64,000 nt of DNA, from positions 1 through 64,000 of the forward strand of contig JBGVEN010000017.1 in NCBI GenBank assembly GCA_045120135.1, written 5' to 3'. Below, one piece after another: positions 49,645 through 57,672 of the stretch (the stretch's first letter is position 1; each line of letters begins with the position of its first letter). The notes under the pieces are model-generated. The model saw only the letters and a list, made by a program, of their open reading frames with translations, was not told where the DNA came from and ran no database searches. The translations under genes and the position numbers were made by a program. The stretch comes from SIG440 sp045120135. Lineage in GTDB: Bacteria; Bacillota; Clostridia; Monoglobales; Monoglobaceae.

Positions 49645-50343
49645 TTATTCTCCAATGCAATCAAGACAGGGGGTGTAGCCCTTGGATATAGCCTTGTCTA
49701 TTGTCATTTGGGTTGTATTTGTTTTATATTTTACGTGTTTGCAAAAGTCTCTGTGGTAGCGTATGCCCGTGGTTGTAACATAGTAGGGTTGGGTTAAAGC
49801 TGTGGATTGATGTATTGAAAATACAGCTTTAACCTGAGGTGTGTTTGTTATGCAGATACCGCCGGCGGCAAGAAGAAGTAACACAAAAATCAGAATACAG
49901 ACAAGCTTTCGCCTTAAAAATATTGAGATTATTTTTGTCAGCAGAGACGGGTGTTCAAGGTAATGAGCAAATTCGTTTGCGAAGGCTTCTTGCTCGATTT
50001 TGGAGTATATGTGATTTGGTGCATCAAGGCGTTTGTCACATATATGGCCAAGCTCGTGGCAGAGAAGCGTTATCTTTTCGGATTCCTTTAAATCAGAATT
50101 AATAAAAAGGAATTTTATGTTGCCGTCCACATAGACAAAGCTATTTTCTGTGGAAATTCTGTATTCAAGCCTGAGAGTTTGGATTAATTCATTGACCTCA
50201 GATGTGTTGTTGTATTTGTTATATTCAATTATTGTAAAACCGTTGTTTTGGATAAGTTCTTCCAAAGTTTTAAGGCTCGGTGCTACACTCAATCGGTTTT
50301 TACGCATTAGTTTTTGAGAAAGTTTTTTGGGAGAATCAGTCAT
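49645..50343 (-). CDS. ImmA/IrrE-like metallopeptidase with membrane segment
   Basis: 232 residues. The zinc-peptidase motif HELGH (about 96-100) is followed by EQEAFANEFAHYL, as in ImmA-type proteases that cut the repressor of their element. Unlike ordinary ImmA it continues with a transmembrane helix (about 145-168) and an outer C-terminal domain (YYVTTTGIRYHRDFC..., ending CLDC) with Cys/His residues that could bind metal. Its start overlaps the upstream repressor gene by 8 bases. Likely relieves repression of the element on a membrane-sensed or damage signal (inference). Confidence 0.85.
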   Translation of the reverse strand: MTDSPKKLSQKLMRKNRLSVAPSLKTLEELIQNNGFTIIEYNKYNNTSEVNELIQTLRLEYRISTENSFVYVDGNIKFLFINSDLKESEKITLLCHELGHICDKRLDAPNHIYSKIEQEAFANEFAHYLEHPSLLTKIISIFLRRKLVCILIFVLLLLAAGGICITNTPQVKAVFSIHQSTALTQPYYVTTTGIRYHRDFCKHVKYKTNTTQMTIDKAISKGYTPCLDCIGE

Positions 50344-50767
50344 TGTTTGTTTTGTCCTTTATCTTTTGCGCAAGGGTAAGAATGAGTTTTTCCTCATCGG
50401 TAAGGGGAGTATCGGAAGTAAGGCTGCCGTAAGCTGCGATGGTGGGCGCTGCTTGTGTTGCTGTGATTCTTCGATACTCGGTTTCGGCAACGGAGCAGAC
50501 GGTATGTTTGCCCAAATCATCCAATACGGTATATTTTTCGATAAGCTCGGTTAGTTGTTTGTCGTTAACAACCGGTATATTGTTTGCGTGTGATATGTCA
50601 AGGGTGTCGAAAATTTTCATTACCATATTATAATTTGATGCACCAACGCCGTTTTTGAGAATAAAGTTTACAGTTGTTCGGGGGATGCCGATATATTGTG
50701 CAAAGTTTTCAATGGTTTTGAATTTTTCTTTGATTCTTTTTCTTATAAGCTCTTTGTATAAATCCAT
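50336..50767 (-). CDS. XRE/Cro-type HTH repressor of the element
   Basis: About 143 residues. The N-terminal HTH is TIENFAQYIGIPRTTVNFILKNG, and the C-terminal part is acidic. ATG at 50,767 is preceded by GAGGTGAT; an open frame to 50,815 would cover the promoter. It is the first gene from the right end and coupled to the ImmA-like peptidase, the standard repressor/anti-repressor pair (ImmR/ImmA). Presumed to keep recombinase and transfer genes off. Confidence 0.85.
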   Translation of the reverse strand: MDLYKELIRKRIKEKFKTIENFAQYIGIPRTTVNFILKNGVGASNYNMVMKIFDTLDISHANNIPVVNDKQLTELIEKYTVLDDLGKHTVCSVAETEYRRITATQAAPTIAAYGSLTSDTPLTDEEKLILTLAQKIKDKTNND

Positions 50768-50787
50768 TTTTATCACCTCTGTTTGTA

Positions 50788-50816
50788 TTATATAGTATAT
50801 AAAAGAACATGTCAAG
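50788..50816 (-). promoter_or_regulatory. Consensus promoter of the repressor-ImmA unit
   Basis: TTGACA (50,811-50,816, minus), 17-nt spacer, TATAAT (50,788-50,793). Confidence 0.85.
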
Positions 50817-50880
50817 ACGGTGTGATGAATAAAGAGTTAATTTATCATATAATATTTATAGGCAAGATGTTGACCATACA

Positions 50881-50914
50881 AAAGCGGCTGATTTATCAAA
50901 AATCAGTCGCTTTT
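50881..50914. terminator. Hairpin at the right end of the element
   Basis: AAAGCGGCTGATTT (50,881-50,894) pairs with AAATCAGTCGCTTT (50,899-50,912), one wobble. It separates element transcription from the truncated chromosomal gene. Confidence 0.75.
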
Positions 50915-50950
50915 ATATCTCCCAACCTCTTGCGCGCCAAGGGGTTCCAA

Positions 50951-50980
50951 CTGTTGCCAGTATTTCGACATCCCATTGGA
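50951..50980. other. Right attachment junction of the 27.5-kb element
   Basis: Element half: CTGTTGCC (50,951-50,958), 6 nt, core TC (50,965-50,966). Chromosomal half: 8 nt, then ATTGGA (50,975-50,980). It mirrors the left junction at identical spacing. Confidence 0.85.
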
Positions 50981-51494
50981 TTGTGAAGTGGCCGGTGTCA
51001 CGCATTGCGCCGACAACTGCATTGTTGTAGTCGCCATAGGGGGCACGGAAGAGGTTGGGTTTTATGCCGGTTATTTTTTCGATTTTTTGGTCGCAGCTCT
51101 GGACTTCTTCTTTCATTTTTTCTGTTGTAAGCTGGGTCATATGGGGATGGGTGTCTGAATGATTCATAATTTCGTGACCTGCGTCGGATAGTTGTTTTAC
51201 CGATTCGGGGAATTTATCAACCCAACCGCCAACCACAAAAAATGTGGTTTTAACATTATATTTATTCATTATTTCGATTAACTGTCCGGTGTCTTCGTTG
51301 CCCCAGGCGGCATCAAAACTCATTGCAACAACCTTGTCATCTTCGGCTTTTTGAACGCAGTAGATGGGCAAATCTCGTTTCCCACCCGATACAGGCAGTA
51401 CATCACTTTTTCCTATGTAAACCAGAGAAAATGCAAGCAGGACAACAAGCGAAAGCATTATTCCCGTGCGTTTGGTTATTACGAAAATCTTCAT
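50967..51494 (-). pseudogene. PdaB-like polysaccharide deacetylase, N-terminal half (split by mobile element)
   Basis: 176 codons of a NodB-type polysaccharide deacetylase with a membrane anchor (IMLSLVVLLAFSLVYIG). Then VAMSFDAAWGNEDT (metal/catalytic Asp region, with FDAAWG as in the sporulation protein PdaB of clostridia), HSDTHPHM (two metal His) and FRAPYGDYN. The gene is cut after QWDV; the frame then runs 17 more residues into element DNA and stops at 50,913. The missing C-terminal part is at 23,089-23,433. ATG at 51,494 has GAAAGGATTTGAC. The truncated product lacks the last catalytic strands and is probably inactive. Confidence 0.9.
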
Positions 51495-51619
51495 ATTGTC
51501 AAATCCTTTCAAAATAATTCCTTTGATTAAATATATTCATTCAAATATGATTTAGACTAAATTGGAGAAAAGTTGATATAATGAGAATCATAAATGCAAT
51601 AACACAAAGCTGTGTGCGA

Positions 51620-51648
51620 TTGACAAGACTGGTAAAATAAGATATACT
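51620..51648 (+). promoter_or_regulatory. Sigma-A promoter of malic enzyme
   Basis: TTGACA (51,620-51,625), 17-nt spacer, TATACT (51,643-51,648). Confidence 0.8.
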
Positions 51649-51681
51649 GGACGTATTGATTTGTCAAAGGAGCGACAGAAA

Positions 51682-52854
51682 ATGGATATAAAAAAACTTG
51701 CACTTGAGAAGCATTATGACTGGAAGGGCAAAATTGAGGTTGTGTCACGGACTAAGGTGGAGAATAGCCTGGATTTATCCACGGCTTACACTCCCGGAGT
51801 GGCTGAGCCGTGTCTTGTTATAAAGGATGACAAAGATAAGTCTTACGAGCTTACACGCCGGCATAATTTGGTTGCGGTAATTACTGACGGCTCGGCGGTT
51901 CTTGGACTTGGGGACATTGGCCCTGAGGCAGGTATGCCTGTTATGGAGGGCAAGTGTGTTTTATTTAAGGAGTTTGCTGATGTTGATGCGTTCCCCCTTT
52001 GCATAAAGACCAAGGATGTGGAAGAGCTGGTGCAGACCATATATAACATTTCAGGCTCGTTTGGTGGAATAAATCTTGAGGATATTGCAGCGCCCCGTTG
52101 CTTTGAGGTTGAACGAAGACTCAAGGAGATGTGTGATATTCCGGTGTTCCACGATGACCAGCACGGAACGGCGATTGTTGTTGCGGCGGCGCTTCTTAAC
52201 GCTTTGCGTGTAGTTAACAAAAAGATTGACGAGATTAAGCTTGTTATAAACGGGGCAGGCAGTGCAGGCACGGCTATTGCAAATCATTTGCTACGGCTGG
52301 GAGTGAAAAATCTTATTCTTTGTGATAAGTGTGGTATAATTTGTGAAGGAATGGACGGACTCAGCGAGGCACATGCGGAAATGAGCCGGAAAACCAATCC
52401 TGAGAAGATGATGGGAAGTCTTTCGGATGCACTTTGCGGCGCTGATGTGTTCATTGGTGTTTCCGCTCCTAATATTGTTTCGGCTGAAAATATTAAGTCA
52501 ATGGCAGAGGGTGCGATTGTGTTCCCGATGGCAAATCCTGTGCCGGAGATTATGCCCGATTTAGCTCTTGAGGCAGGTGCGGCTGTTGTGGGAACGGGCC
52601 GGTCTGATTTCGCCAATCAGATAAACAATGTTTTGGCTTTTCCCGGAATATTCCGAGGTGCGCTTGATGTGAGGGCTTCGGACATAAATGAGAAAATGAA
52701 GATGGCGGCATCCTATGCGATTGCCGGACTTGTTGCGGATGATGAGCTGAGTTCGGAGTACATAATTCCCAAGGCCTTTGACCCGAGAGTGGGCAAGGCG
52801 GTTGCCGAGGCGGTGGCTAAGGCGGCGGTTGAGTCAGGAGTTGCAAGAATTTAG
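51682..52854 (+). CDS. NAD(P)-dependent malic enzyme
   Basis: A 390-residue oxidative decarboxylase (malate to pyruvate and CO2), of the short bacterial form. Motifs: TAYTPGVAEPC near the start, ITDGSAVLGLGDIGP, GINLEDIAAPRC, FHDDQHGTAIV (metal ligands) and the Rossmann GAGSAG. The C-terminal phosphotransacetylase domain of larger forms is absent, as usual for this type. ATG at 51,682 behind AAAGGAGCG. Single gene with its own promoter and a following terminator. Confidence 0.95.
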   Translation: MDIKKLALEKHYDWKGKIEVVSRTKVENSLDLSTAYTPGVAEPCLVIKDDKDKSYELTRRHNLVAVITDGSAVLGLGDIGPEAGMPVMEGKCVLFKEFADVDAFPLCIKTKDVEELVQTIYNISGSFGGINLEDIAAPRCFEVERRLKEMCDIPVFHDDQHGTAIVVAAALLNALRVVNKKIDEIKLVINGAGSAGTAIANHLLRLGVKNLILCDKCGIICEGMDGLSEAHAEMSRKTNPEKMMGSLSDALCGADVFIGVSAPNIVSAENIKSMAEGAIVFPMANPVPEIMPDLALEAGAAVVGTGRSDFANQINNVLAFPGIFRGALDVRASDINEKMKMAASYAIAGLVADDELSSEYIIPKAFDPRVGKAVAEAVAKAAVESGVARI

Positions 52855-52862
52855 AATTAAAA

Positions 52863-52893
52863 AGCAGGACAGTTCTTTATGAACTGTCCTGCT
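52863..52893 (+). terminator. Malic-enzyme terminator hairpin
   Basis: AGCAGGACAGTTC (52,863-52,875) pairs with GAACTGTCCTGCT (52,881-52,893). Confidence 0.7.
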
Positions 52894-53060
52894 CAGCGTG
52901 TCGCTAAACTCGACACGCTGAGCAGATGCCGAAAAACGCCCGTATATTTTGTGAAATTGTTTTCGTCGGCGTACTGGTGTACGGTAGAGAACAATTTCGC
53001 AAAAAGCAAGCAATGGTGCGGTTTTCTCGATGAGAACCGCACCATTTTTTTGTTTTTCGG
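52891..53060. other. Chain of nested inverted repeats after malic enzyme
   Basis: GCTCAGCGTGTCG/CGACACGCTGAGC (52,891-52,923) comes first. Then CCGAAAAAC (52,929-52,937) pairs with GTTTTTCGG (53,052-53,060) around GAAATTGTT/AACAATTTC and a terminator-like ATGGTGCGGTT/AACCGCACCAT with T-run (53,013-53,052). No gene is seen in 52,855-53,151. Confidence 0.55.
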
Positions 53061-53151
53061 TATGTCGTAAATGCCATACCCTACGTTTATTTTGTTTTAA
53101 GTTGCTTGCGATAGACCAAGTTTTTCGACAGTTTGAAGCATAGGGGGATAA

Positions 53152-54519
53152 TTAGAAACCAAAATAATTTCTTGCGTTTTTGTAGCAGACACCCTCGACA
53201 ATTACTTTGAGTGAGTCAAGGTCGTCAGGATATTCGCCTTCCTCGACCCAGCGGCCGATGAGATTGCAGAATATGCGCCTGAAATACTCATGGCGTGGAT
53301 ATGAAACAAAGCTTCGGGAGTCGGTGAGCATTCCTATAAAATTACCCAAAATACCCAGGTTGGCAAGGGCTTTCATTTGTTCCTCCATACCGTCACGGTT
53401 GTCGTTGAACCACCATCCTGAACCGAATTGAATTTTACCGGCAATGGGGCCCTTCTGGAAGTTACCCAGCATTGTTCCCAAAACATAGTTGTCCTTGGGG
53501 TTCAGGGTGTAAAGAATGGTTTTTGGCAATATATTGCTTTTGTTCAGATAATTCATAAATGCAGAGAGCTTTTCGGCAATACAGAGGTCATTTATTGAGT
53601 CGAAGCCGGTGTCAGGCCCCAATGATTTAAACATTTTGCTGTTGTTATTGCGGAGGGCACCGATATGTAACTGCATTGCCCAGTTTAAGGCTGTATAATG
53701 TTTTGCACATTCTGCCATAATTGCAGTTTTGAAGGTGTCGATTTCCTCAATTGTAAGGTCGCATCCATTGAGCTTTTTCTCAAACACGGCCTTTGCGTCA
53801 CCGAGTGCAAAGGGGACATATTCGAGAGCGTGGTCTGACAGGCGGCAACCGTTTTCGTGGAAAAGGTTTATTTTATCGCCTACCCAATTAATTATTTTTT
53901 CAAAGCTGTCAAGCCCATTTGTTTTGATGTAGGGCAGAAATTCTGGTTTTTCGATATTAACAAGCTTGTCGGGGCGGAAGGTGGGAAGAATTGAAGTTTT
54001 AAAACCTTCGTCCTTCAGTTGCCTGTGGTATCTCAAATCATCGGCCGGGTCATCGGTGGTGCAGATGATTTCGACATTTGAGCGTTTGATTAAGTTCTTT
54101 GCCGAGTAGTCGTCACGGGAAAGGAGCTCGTTGCATTTGTCCCAGATTTCTTTTGCGGTTGACTCGCAAAGAGGGGTGTCAATGTTGAAGTATCGCTTCA
54201 ACTCAAGGCTTGTCCAGTGGTAGATGGGATTTCCGATGAGCAACGGGAAGGTTCGTGCAAAGCAGAGCCATTTCTCATACTCGTTGCCGTTTCCGGTAAT
54301 CATTTCTTCGTCAATGCCGTTGGAGCGCATCTGACGCCACTTGTAATGGTCGCCGCCAAGAAACAAATCATAGGCGTTTTTGAATTTATAGTCTTCGGCA
54401 ATCATTTGTGGTGAAAGATGACAATGATAGTCGATGATTGGTAAGTCCTTTGCAAATTCTGTATAGAGTTTTTGCGCGGTTTTGTTTTTTAACATAAAGT
54501 TATCGTTAATAATTCCCAT
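53152..54519 (-). CDS. uxaC: Uronate isomerase
   Basis: A 455-residue enzyme of the amidohydrolase-like UxaC family, converting D-glucuronate to D-fructuronate or D-galacturonate to D-tagaturonate. Family landmarks: IIDYHCHLSP (metal His pair, about 28-37), TTDDPADDLRYH, NWAMQLHIGALRN, and FTDSR-like MLTDSRSFVSYPRHEYFRRI near the end. Length is normal. It is the last gene of the uxaB-uxaA-GH2-uxaC operon; SD AAAGGAGATT. Confidence 0.95.
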   Translation of the reverse strand: MGIINDNFMLKNKTAQKLYTEFAKDLPIIDYHCHLSPQMIAEDYKFKNAYDLFLGGDHYKWRQMRSNGIDEEMITGNGNEYEKWLCFARTFPLLIGNPIYHWTSLELKRYFNIDTPLCESTAKEIWDKCNELLSRDDYSAKNLIKRSNVEIICTTDDPADDLRYHRQLKDEGFKTSILPTFRPDKLVNIEKPEFLPYIKTNGLDSFEKIINWVGDKINLFHENGCRLSDHALEYVPFALGDAKAVFEKKLNGCDLTIEEIDTFKTAIMAECAKHYTALNWAMQLHIGALRNNNSKMFKSLGPDTGFDSINDLCIAEKLSAFMNYLNKSNILPKTILYTLNPKDNYVLGTMLGNFQKGPIAGKIQFGSGWWFNDNRDGMEEQMKALANLGILGNFIGMLTDSRSFVSYPRHEYFRRIFCNLIGRWVEEGEYPDDLDSLKVIVEGVCYKNARNYFGF

Positions 54520-54552
54520 ATGAAAATCTCCTTTTGTGTATTGATAAGGTGT

Positions 54553-54587
54553 GTAAGATTTTTCGCCTGCGGCTTAGAATGACAAAG
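54553..54587 (-). repeat. Dispersed AAGATTTTTCGC..AGAATGACA repeat, copy 2
   Basis: GTAAGATTTTTCGCCTGCGG followed by CTTAGAATGACA, in the gap between the GH2 gene and uxaC. Confidence 0.5.
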
Positions 54588-54605
54588 AATAGCAGTAGAG
54601 AATGG

Positions 54606-56249
54606 TTATTCCTCGCTGAACAGTTTTTTAACTTCGTTAAAGGCGAGCTTTGGTCTGCGATAAAGGTCTACTACGCCTTTATTGTTCTGAGTTTTGGGGC
54701 GATTGCCGTAGAGACGCTGTTCGTCTACCCGACAGTCGGCAAACAGCCAGATGAAAAGTCCGGTCAGTTTGTCGTTATTCAGGTATGCTCTGATATTGCT
54801 TGTGAGAATTTCCGCCTGGCGTTCCTCGCTCCATTTAACCTTTGTTATGTCACGATAGCCATAAATACCGCCGGCACCAAATTCGCTGATAATCATTGGC
54901 TTATTCTTGCCGTCAGTTTCATTTTGAATCCATTTGTGAAGCTTGTCGAGTTCTTCTTTTTCGTCCAGATTGAAGTACCAACCATTGTAAATGTTATAGG
55001 AGACAATATCAGGGTAGCTGAGGGTTTTGTCGGTGTAGTATTTGTTTGATGCAGATGTGGTGGGGCGTGAGGGGTCAAGCGCTTTTATCTGTTCGTACTG
55101 TCTGTGGTATATCTCTGCGCCCTCCGGCGTGTCAGCTGCACATTCGTTCAGAATTCCCCAGATGACAATGGAGGGGTGGTTGAAGTGGTTTTCAATCATT
55201 TCGTCAATACAGACTTTGCATTGCCTTTCAAAGTTGGGGTTTTGCATCTGGCTTAGCTCGTGACCTCTGGCGTGGTTTTCCTCCCACACGAAAATTCCAC
55301 GTTCGTCGCACATATCCAGAAATCTTTCGTCGTTGGGATAATGGCTTGTTCGTACGGCATTTGCCCCCAGCTCCTCGAATAAGTCAAGGTCAAAGGATAA
55401 AAGCTGCGGAGGGATTGCACAGCCTACTGTGGCATAGTCTTCGTGTCGGTTGAGACCTTTCAGAAATACCGGTTCGCCGTTAACCATAAGATGGGTTTTG
55501 TCAAAGGTGACTGTTCGGAAACCGACTCTTTCAATCAGGTCATCGCCATCGATTTCAGCTTTTAACAGGTAGAGGTTAGGGGTTTTATTGCTCCAAGCCT
55601 GTGCGTCGGGGTAGTTTTGTTCAAACATATAGCACTTTTCGGCGTTTGCCGGAACGATAACGCATTCCTTGTGGTTTATACCTGCAAGATTTGTTTTCAG
55701 GGTTACTGTTTTTTCGGTATCCGAAAGGTTTGAAAGGCAAACCTCGGTTTTGCCGCTCCACACGCCGTTTGTATATTTGGGGGTAAAGTGGATGTATCTG
55801 ATATAGACGTCGGGGATATATTCCATTGTTATGGGACGGATAATTCCGCCGTAGGTATAGTAGTCATTTGGAATATGCAATGCCGAAGCTTCACTGAAAC
55901 GGTTGTCAACTTCGATTGTCAGTTCGTGTTCACCGGCTGAGACGTTTTTAAGGACTAGCGAAAACGGGGTAAAGGCATTGTAGTGATTACCGATTTTTTC
56001 ACCGTCAAAATACACATCTGCGGTGTGACTGATGCCCTTGAACTCAAGGCGGATGTTACTGTTTTCCATTATGGTTACTGTTCGGCTGTATGTGCCTTTG
56101 CCTTGGTGAGTTGTAAAGTGGGGATGCTGTTCCCAGCATGCTGGGACGGGCATTTTATAGGTTTTGTCAAAACCATCCATTTTAAAATTCCATACACCGT
56201 CCAGACTTTTTTCGTTACGGATAATATGTGTATCAAAGCTTCTGTTCAT
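54606..56249 (-). CDS. GH2 beta-glucuronidase (or beta-galacturonidase)
   Basis: A 547-residue family-2 glycoside hydrolase with sugar-binding, Ig-like and TIM-barrel domains in the usual order. Acid/base Glu is in GILNECA (about 369) and the nucleophile in ISEFGAGG (about 456). The N-x-K motif that recognises the uronic-acid carboxylate is present (QNNKGV, about 522-524), which separates it from beta-galactosidases. It has no signal peptide, so it hydrolyses imported uronides in the cytoplasm. It sits in an operon with uxaB and uxaA, which belong to the galacturonate branch, so galacturonides are a real alternative. ATG at 56,249 has AAAGGAATGG. Confidence 0.88.
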   Translation of the reverse strand: MNRSFDTHIIRNEKSLDGVWNFKMDGFDKTYKMPVPACWEQHPHFTTHQGKGTYSRTVTIMENSNIRLEFKGISHTADVYFDGEKIGNHYNAFTPFSLVLKNVSAGEHELTIEVDNRFSEASALHIPNDYYTYGGIIRPITMEYIPDVYIRYIHFTPKYTNGVWSGKTEVCLSNLSDTEKTVTLKTNLAGINHKECVIVPANAEKCYMFEQNYPDAQAWSNKTPNLYLLKAEIDGDDLIERVGFRTVTFDKTHLMVNGEPVFLKGLNRHEDYATVGCAIPPQLLSFDLDLFEELGANAVRTSHYPNDERFLDMCDERGIFVWEENHARGHELSQMQNPNFERQCKVCIDEMIENHFNHPSIVIWGILNECAADTPEGAEIYHRQYEQIKALDPSRPTTSASNKYYTDKTLSYPDIVSYNIYNGWYFNLDEKEELDKLHKWIQNETDGKNKPMIISEFGAGGIYGYRDITKVKWSEERQAEILTSNIRAYLNNDKLTGLFIWLFADCRVDEQRLYGNRPKTQNNKGVVDLYRRPKLAFNEVKKLFSEE

Positions 56250-56301
56250 AATGACCATTCCTTTGCATAAATTTGGTGTTTAAAAATAACTGAAAAATAA
56301 T

Positions 56302-57672
56302 TTAAAGAACAACTCCGTCCTTGAAAATTGATATTTCACGATAATTATTTTTTTCGTTGTGGGTTTCGGTGCCTGACGCAACAGAGGTTATGTAGTCAAA
56401 TAATTCATCAGTCAGGTCGTTGCCGGTGAGGGTGGGAGACGCATCAAAGTCGATCCAGTTTTTCTTTTTATCTGCTAAAGCTTTGTTGGTGGAGATTTTG
56501 ACTGTTGGTACGGGTCCGCCTACGGGAGTTCCTCTGCCGGTGGTAAATAGTATAAGGTGTACCCCTGCTGCAGTAAGGTTGGTTATGGCAACTATATCGT
56601 TGCCCGGGCCGTCAAGGAGAGAAAGACCGTTTTGGGTGAGCCTATCACCTATTTTGAGTACATCGACAATCTCGCTTTTACCGCCTTTTTGGATACAGCC
56701 GAGGGATTTTTCTTCCAGCGTAGTGATGCCGCCGTCTTTGTTGCCGGGTGAAGGGTTTTCGTATATCACCTGATTGTGACGGGTGAAGTAGTCTTTAAAG
56801 TCGTTGATAAGTTCAACGGTTTTGTCAAAGACTTTGCGATTTACGCCGCGCTTCATCAAAAGGTGTTCTGCACCAAACATTTCGGGGACTTCGGTAAGCA
56901 CACAGCTACCGCCGAGAGAAATCAGTTTATCGGAAAATCTGCCGACAAGGGGGTTTGCGGTTATACCGCTTAACCCGTCGCTACCGCCGCATTTGAGTCC
57001 CACACGAAGCCGCGAGATAGAAACCGGGGTGGGCTTAAAGGTTTTTGCGTAGGACTTCAGTTTGTCAATCAGGGCAACACCTTCGGCGATTTCGTCCTCG
57101 CAGTCCTGACAGTTCAGAAACTTAACCCGGTTTGGGTTGTATTCGCCCAAAAACTTCTTAAATTCAGGGATATTGTTGTTTTCACAGCCAAGACCCAGAA
57201 CCAAAACACCGCCGGCGTTGGGGTGGTTGACAAGTCCACGGAGTATACTTTGCGTATATTTGTGGTCAGCACCCAACTGGGAGCAGCCAAAGGGGTGTTC
57301 AAAGCAATATGCGCCGGTCATTTCTGCAAGTTTTTTTGCCACCTTGTTGACACAACCCACGGTGGTAATTATCCATATCTCGTTGCGAATTCCCACATCC
57401 CCGTTTTCTCGGATATAGCCCATAAAGGTTTTATTCGTTTTTTCTCTTTTGATGGGTGTAAAGTCGGGAGTGTAGGTATATTCAAGAATGCTGTACAGAT
57501 TGGTTTTTATATTGTGGGTGTGGACGTGGTCGCCCTTTTTTATATCCTCGGTTGCATAACCTATGGGGTTGCCATACTTAATGATGTTTTCTCCTGCGCA
57601 GATATTGCGTATGGCGTATTTGTGGCCGTTTTCCAAATTTACTTCCACATTGTCCAGCTTATTTATTAACAT
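56302..57672 (-). CDS. uxaA: Altronate dehydratase
   Basis: A 456-residue UxaA/GarD-family dehydratase, D-altronate to 2-keto-3-deoxy-D-gluconate. An N-terminal SAF-like domain (about 1-75) is followed by the catalytic domain with GYIRENGDVGIRN, FEHPFGCSQLG, LGLGCENNN, LKCGGSDGLSGITANP and TTGRGTPVGGPVPTVKI. ATG at 57,672 is chosen because GAGG stands 9 bases upstream; an ATG at 57,687 has less support. It overlaps the end of uxaB by 14 bases, so the two are translationally coupled. Confidence 0.93.
   Translation of the reverse strand: MLINKLDNVEVNLENGHKYAIRNICAGENIIKYGNPIGYATEDIKKGDHVHTHNIKTNLYSILEYTYTPDFTPIKREKTNKTFMGYIRENGDVGIRNEIWIITTVGCVNKVAKKLAEMTGAYCFEHPFGCSQLGADHKYTQSILRGLVNHPNAGGVLVLGLGCENNNIPEFKKFLGEYNPNRVKFLNCQDCEDEIAEGVALIDKLKSYAKTFKPTPVSISRLRVGLKCGGSDGLSGITANPLVGRFSDKLISLGGSCVLTEVPEMFGAEHLLMKRGVNRKVFDKTVELINDFKDYFTRHNQVIYENPSPGNKDGGITTLEEKSLGCIQKGGKSEIVDVLKIGDRLTQNGLSLLDGPGNDIVAITNLTAAGVHLILFTTGRGTPVGGPVPTVKISTNKALADKKKNWIDFDASPTLTGNDLTDELFDYITSVASGTETHNEKNNYREISIFKDGVVL

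Larger units (their letters stand above)
23434..50966. mobile_element. Integrated 27.5-kb serine-recombinase element disrupting a pdaB-like gene
   Basis: The boundaries are defined by the two halves of the deacetylase gene and by a common TC (GA on the coding strand) dinucleotide. Reconstructed attB is TCCAAT-N8-TC-N8-ATTGGA and attP is CTGTTGCC-N6-TC-N6-GGCAACAG; each is symmetric around the core, as expected for large serine integrases. Cargo: three serine recombinases, a short relaxase, an excisionase-like protein, an HTH repressor with ImmA-like peptidase, an amidoligase/amidotransferase pair, a degenerate SF3-like helicase and several toxin-immunity modules. No type IV secretion genes are seen, so it resembles an integrative mobilizable element rather than a self-transmissible one. 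Which recombinase integrates it is inferred from position (47,835-49,400). Confidence 0.88.

Noticed and set aside
23441..50958. GGCAACAG/CTGTTGCC at the ends as transposon terminal inverted repeats
   Set aside because: They are internal by 6 nt from the junction, no target duplication beyond the 2-nt core is present, and three serine recombinases are encoded; arms of attP explain them better.
50913..51494. Functional deacetylase ending at 50,913
   Set aside because: The last 17 codons are element DNA and the C-terminal catalytic strands are missing; the true end is at 23,089.
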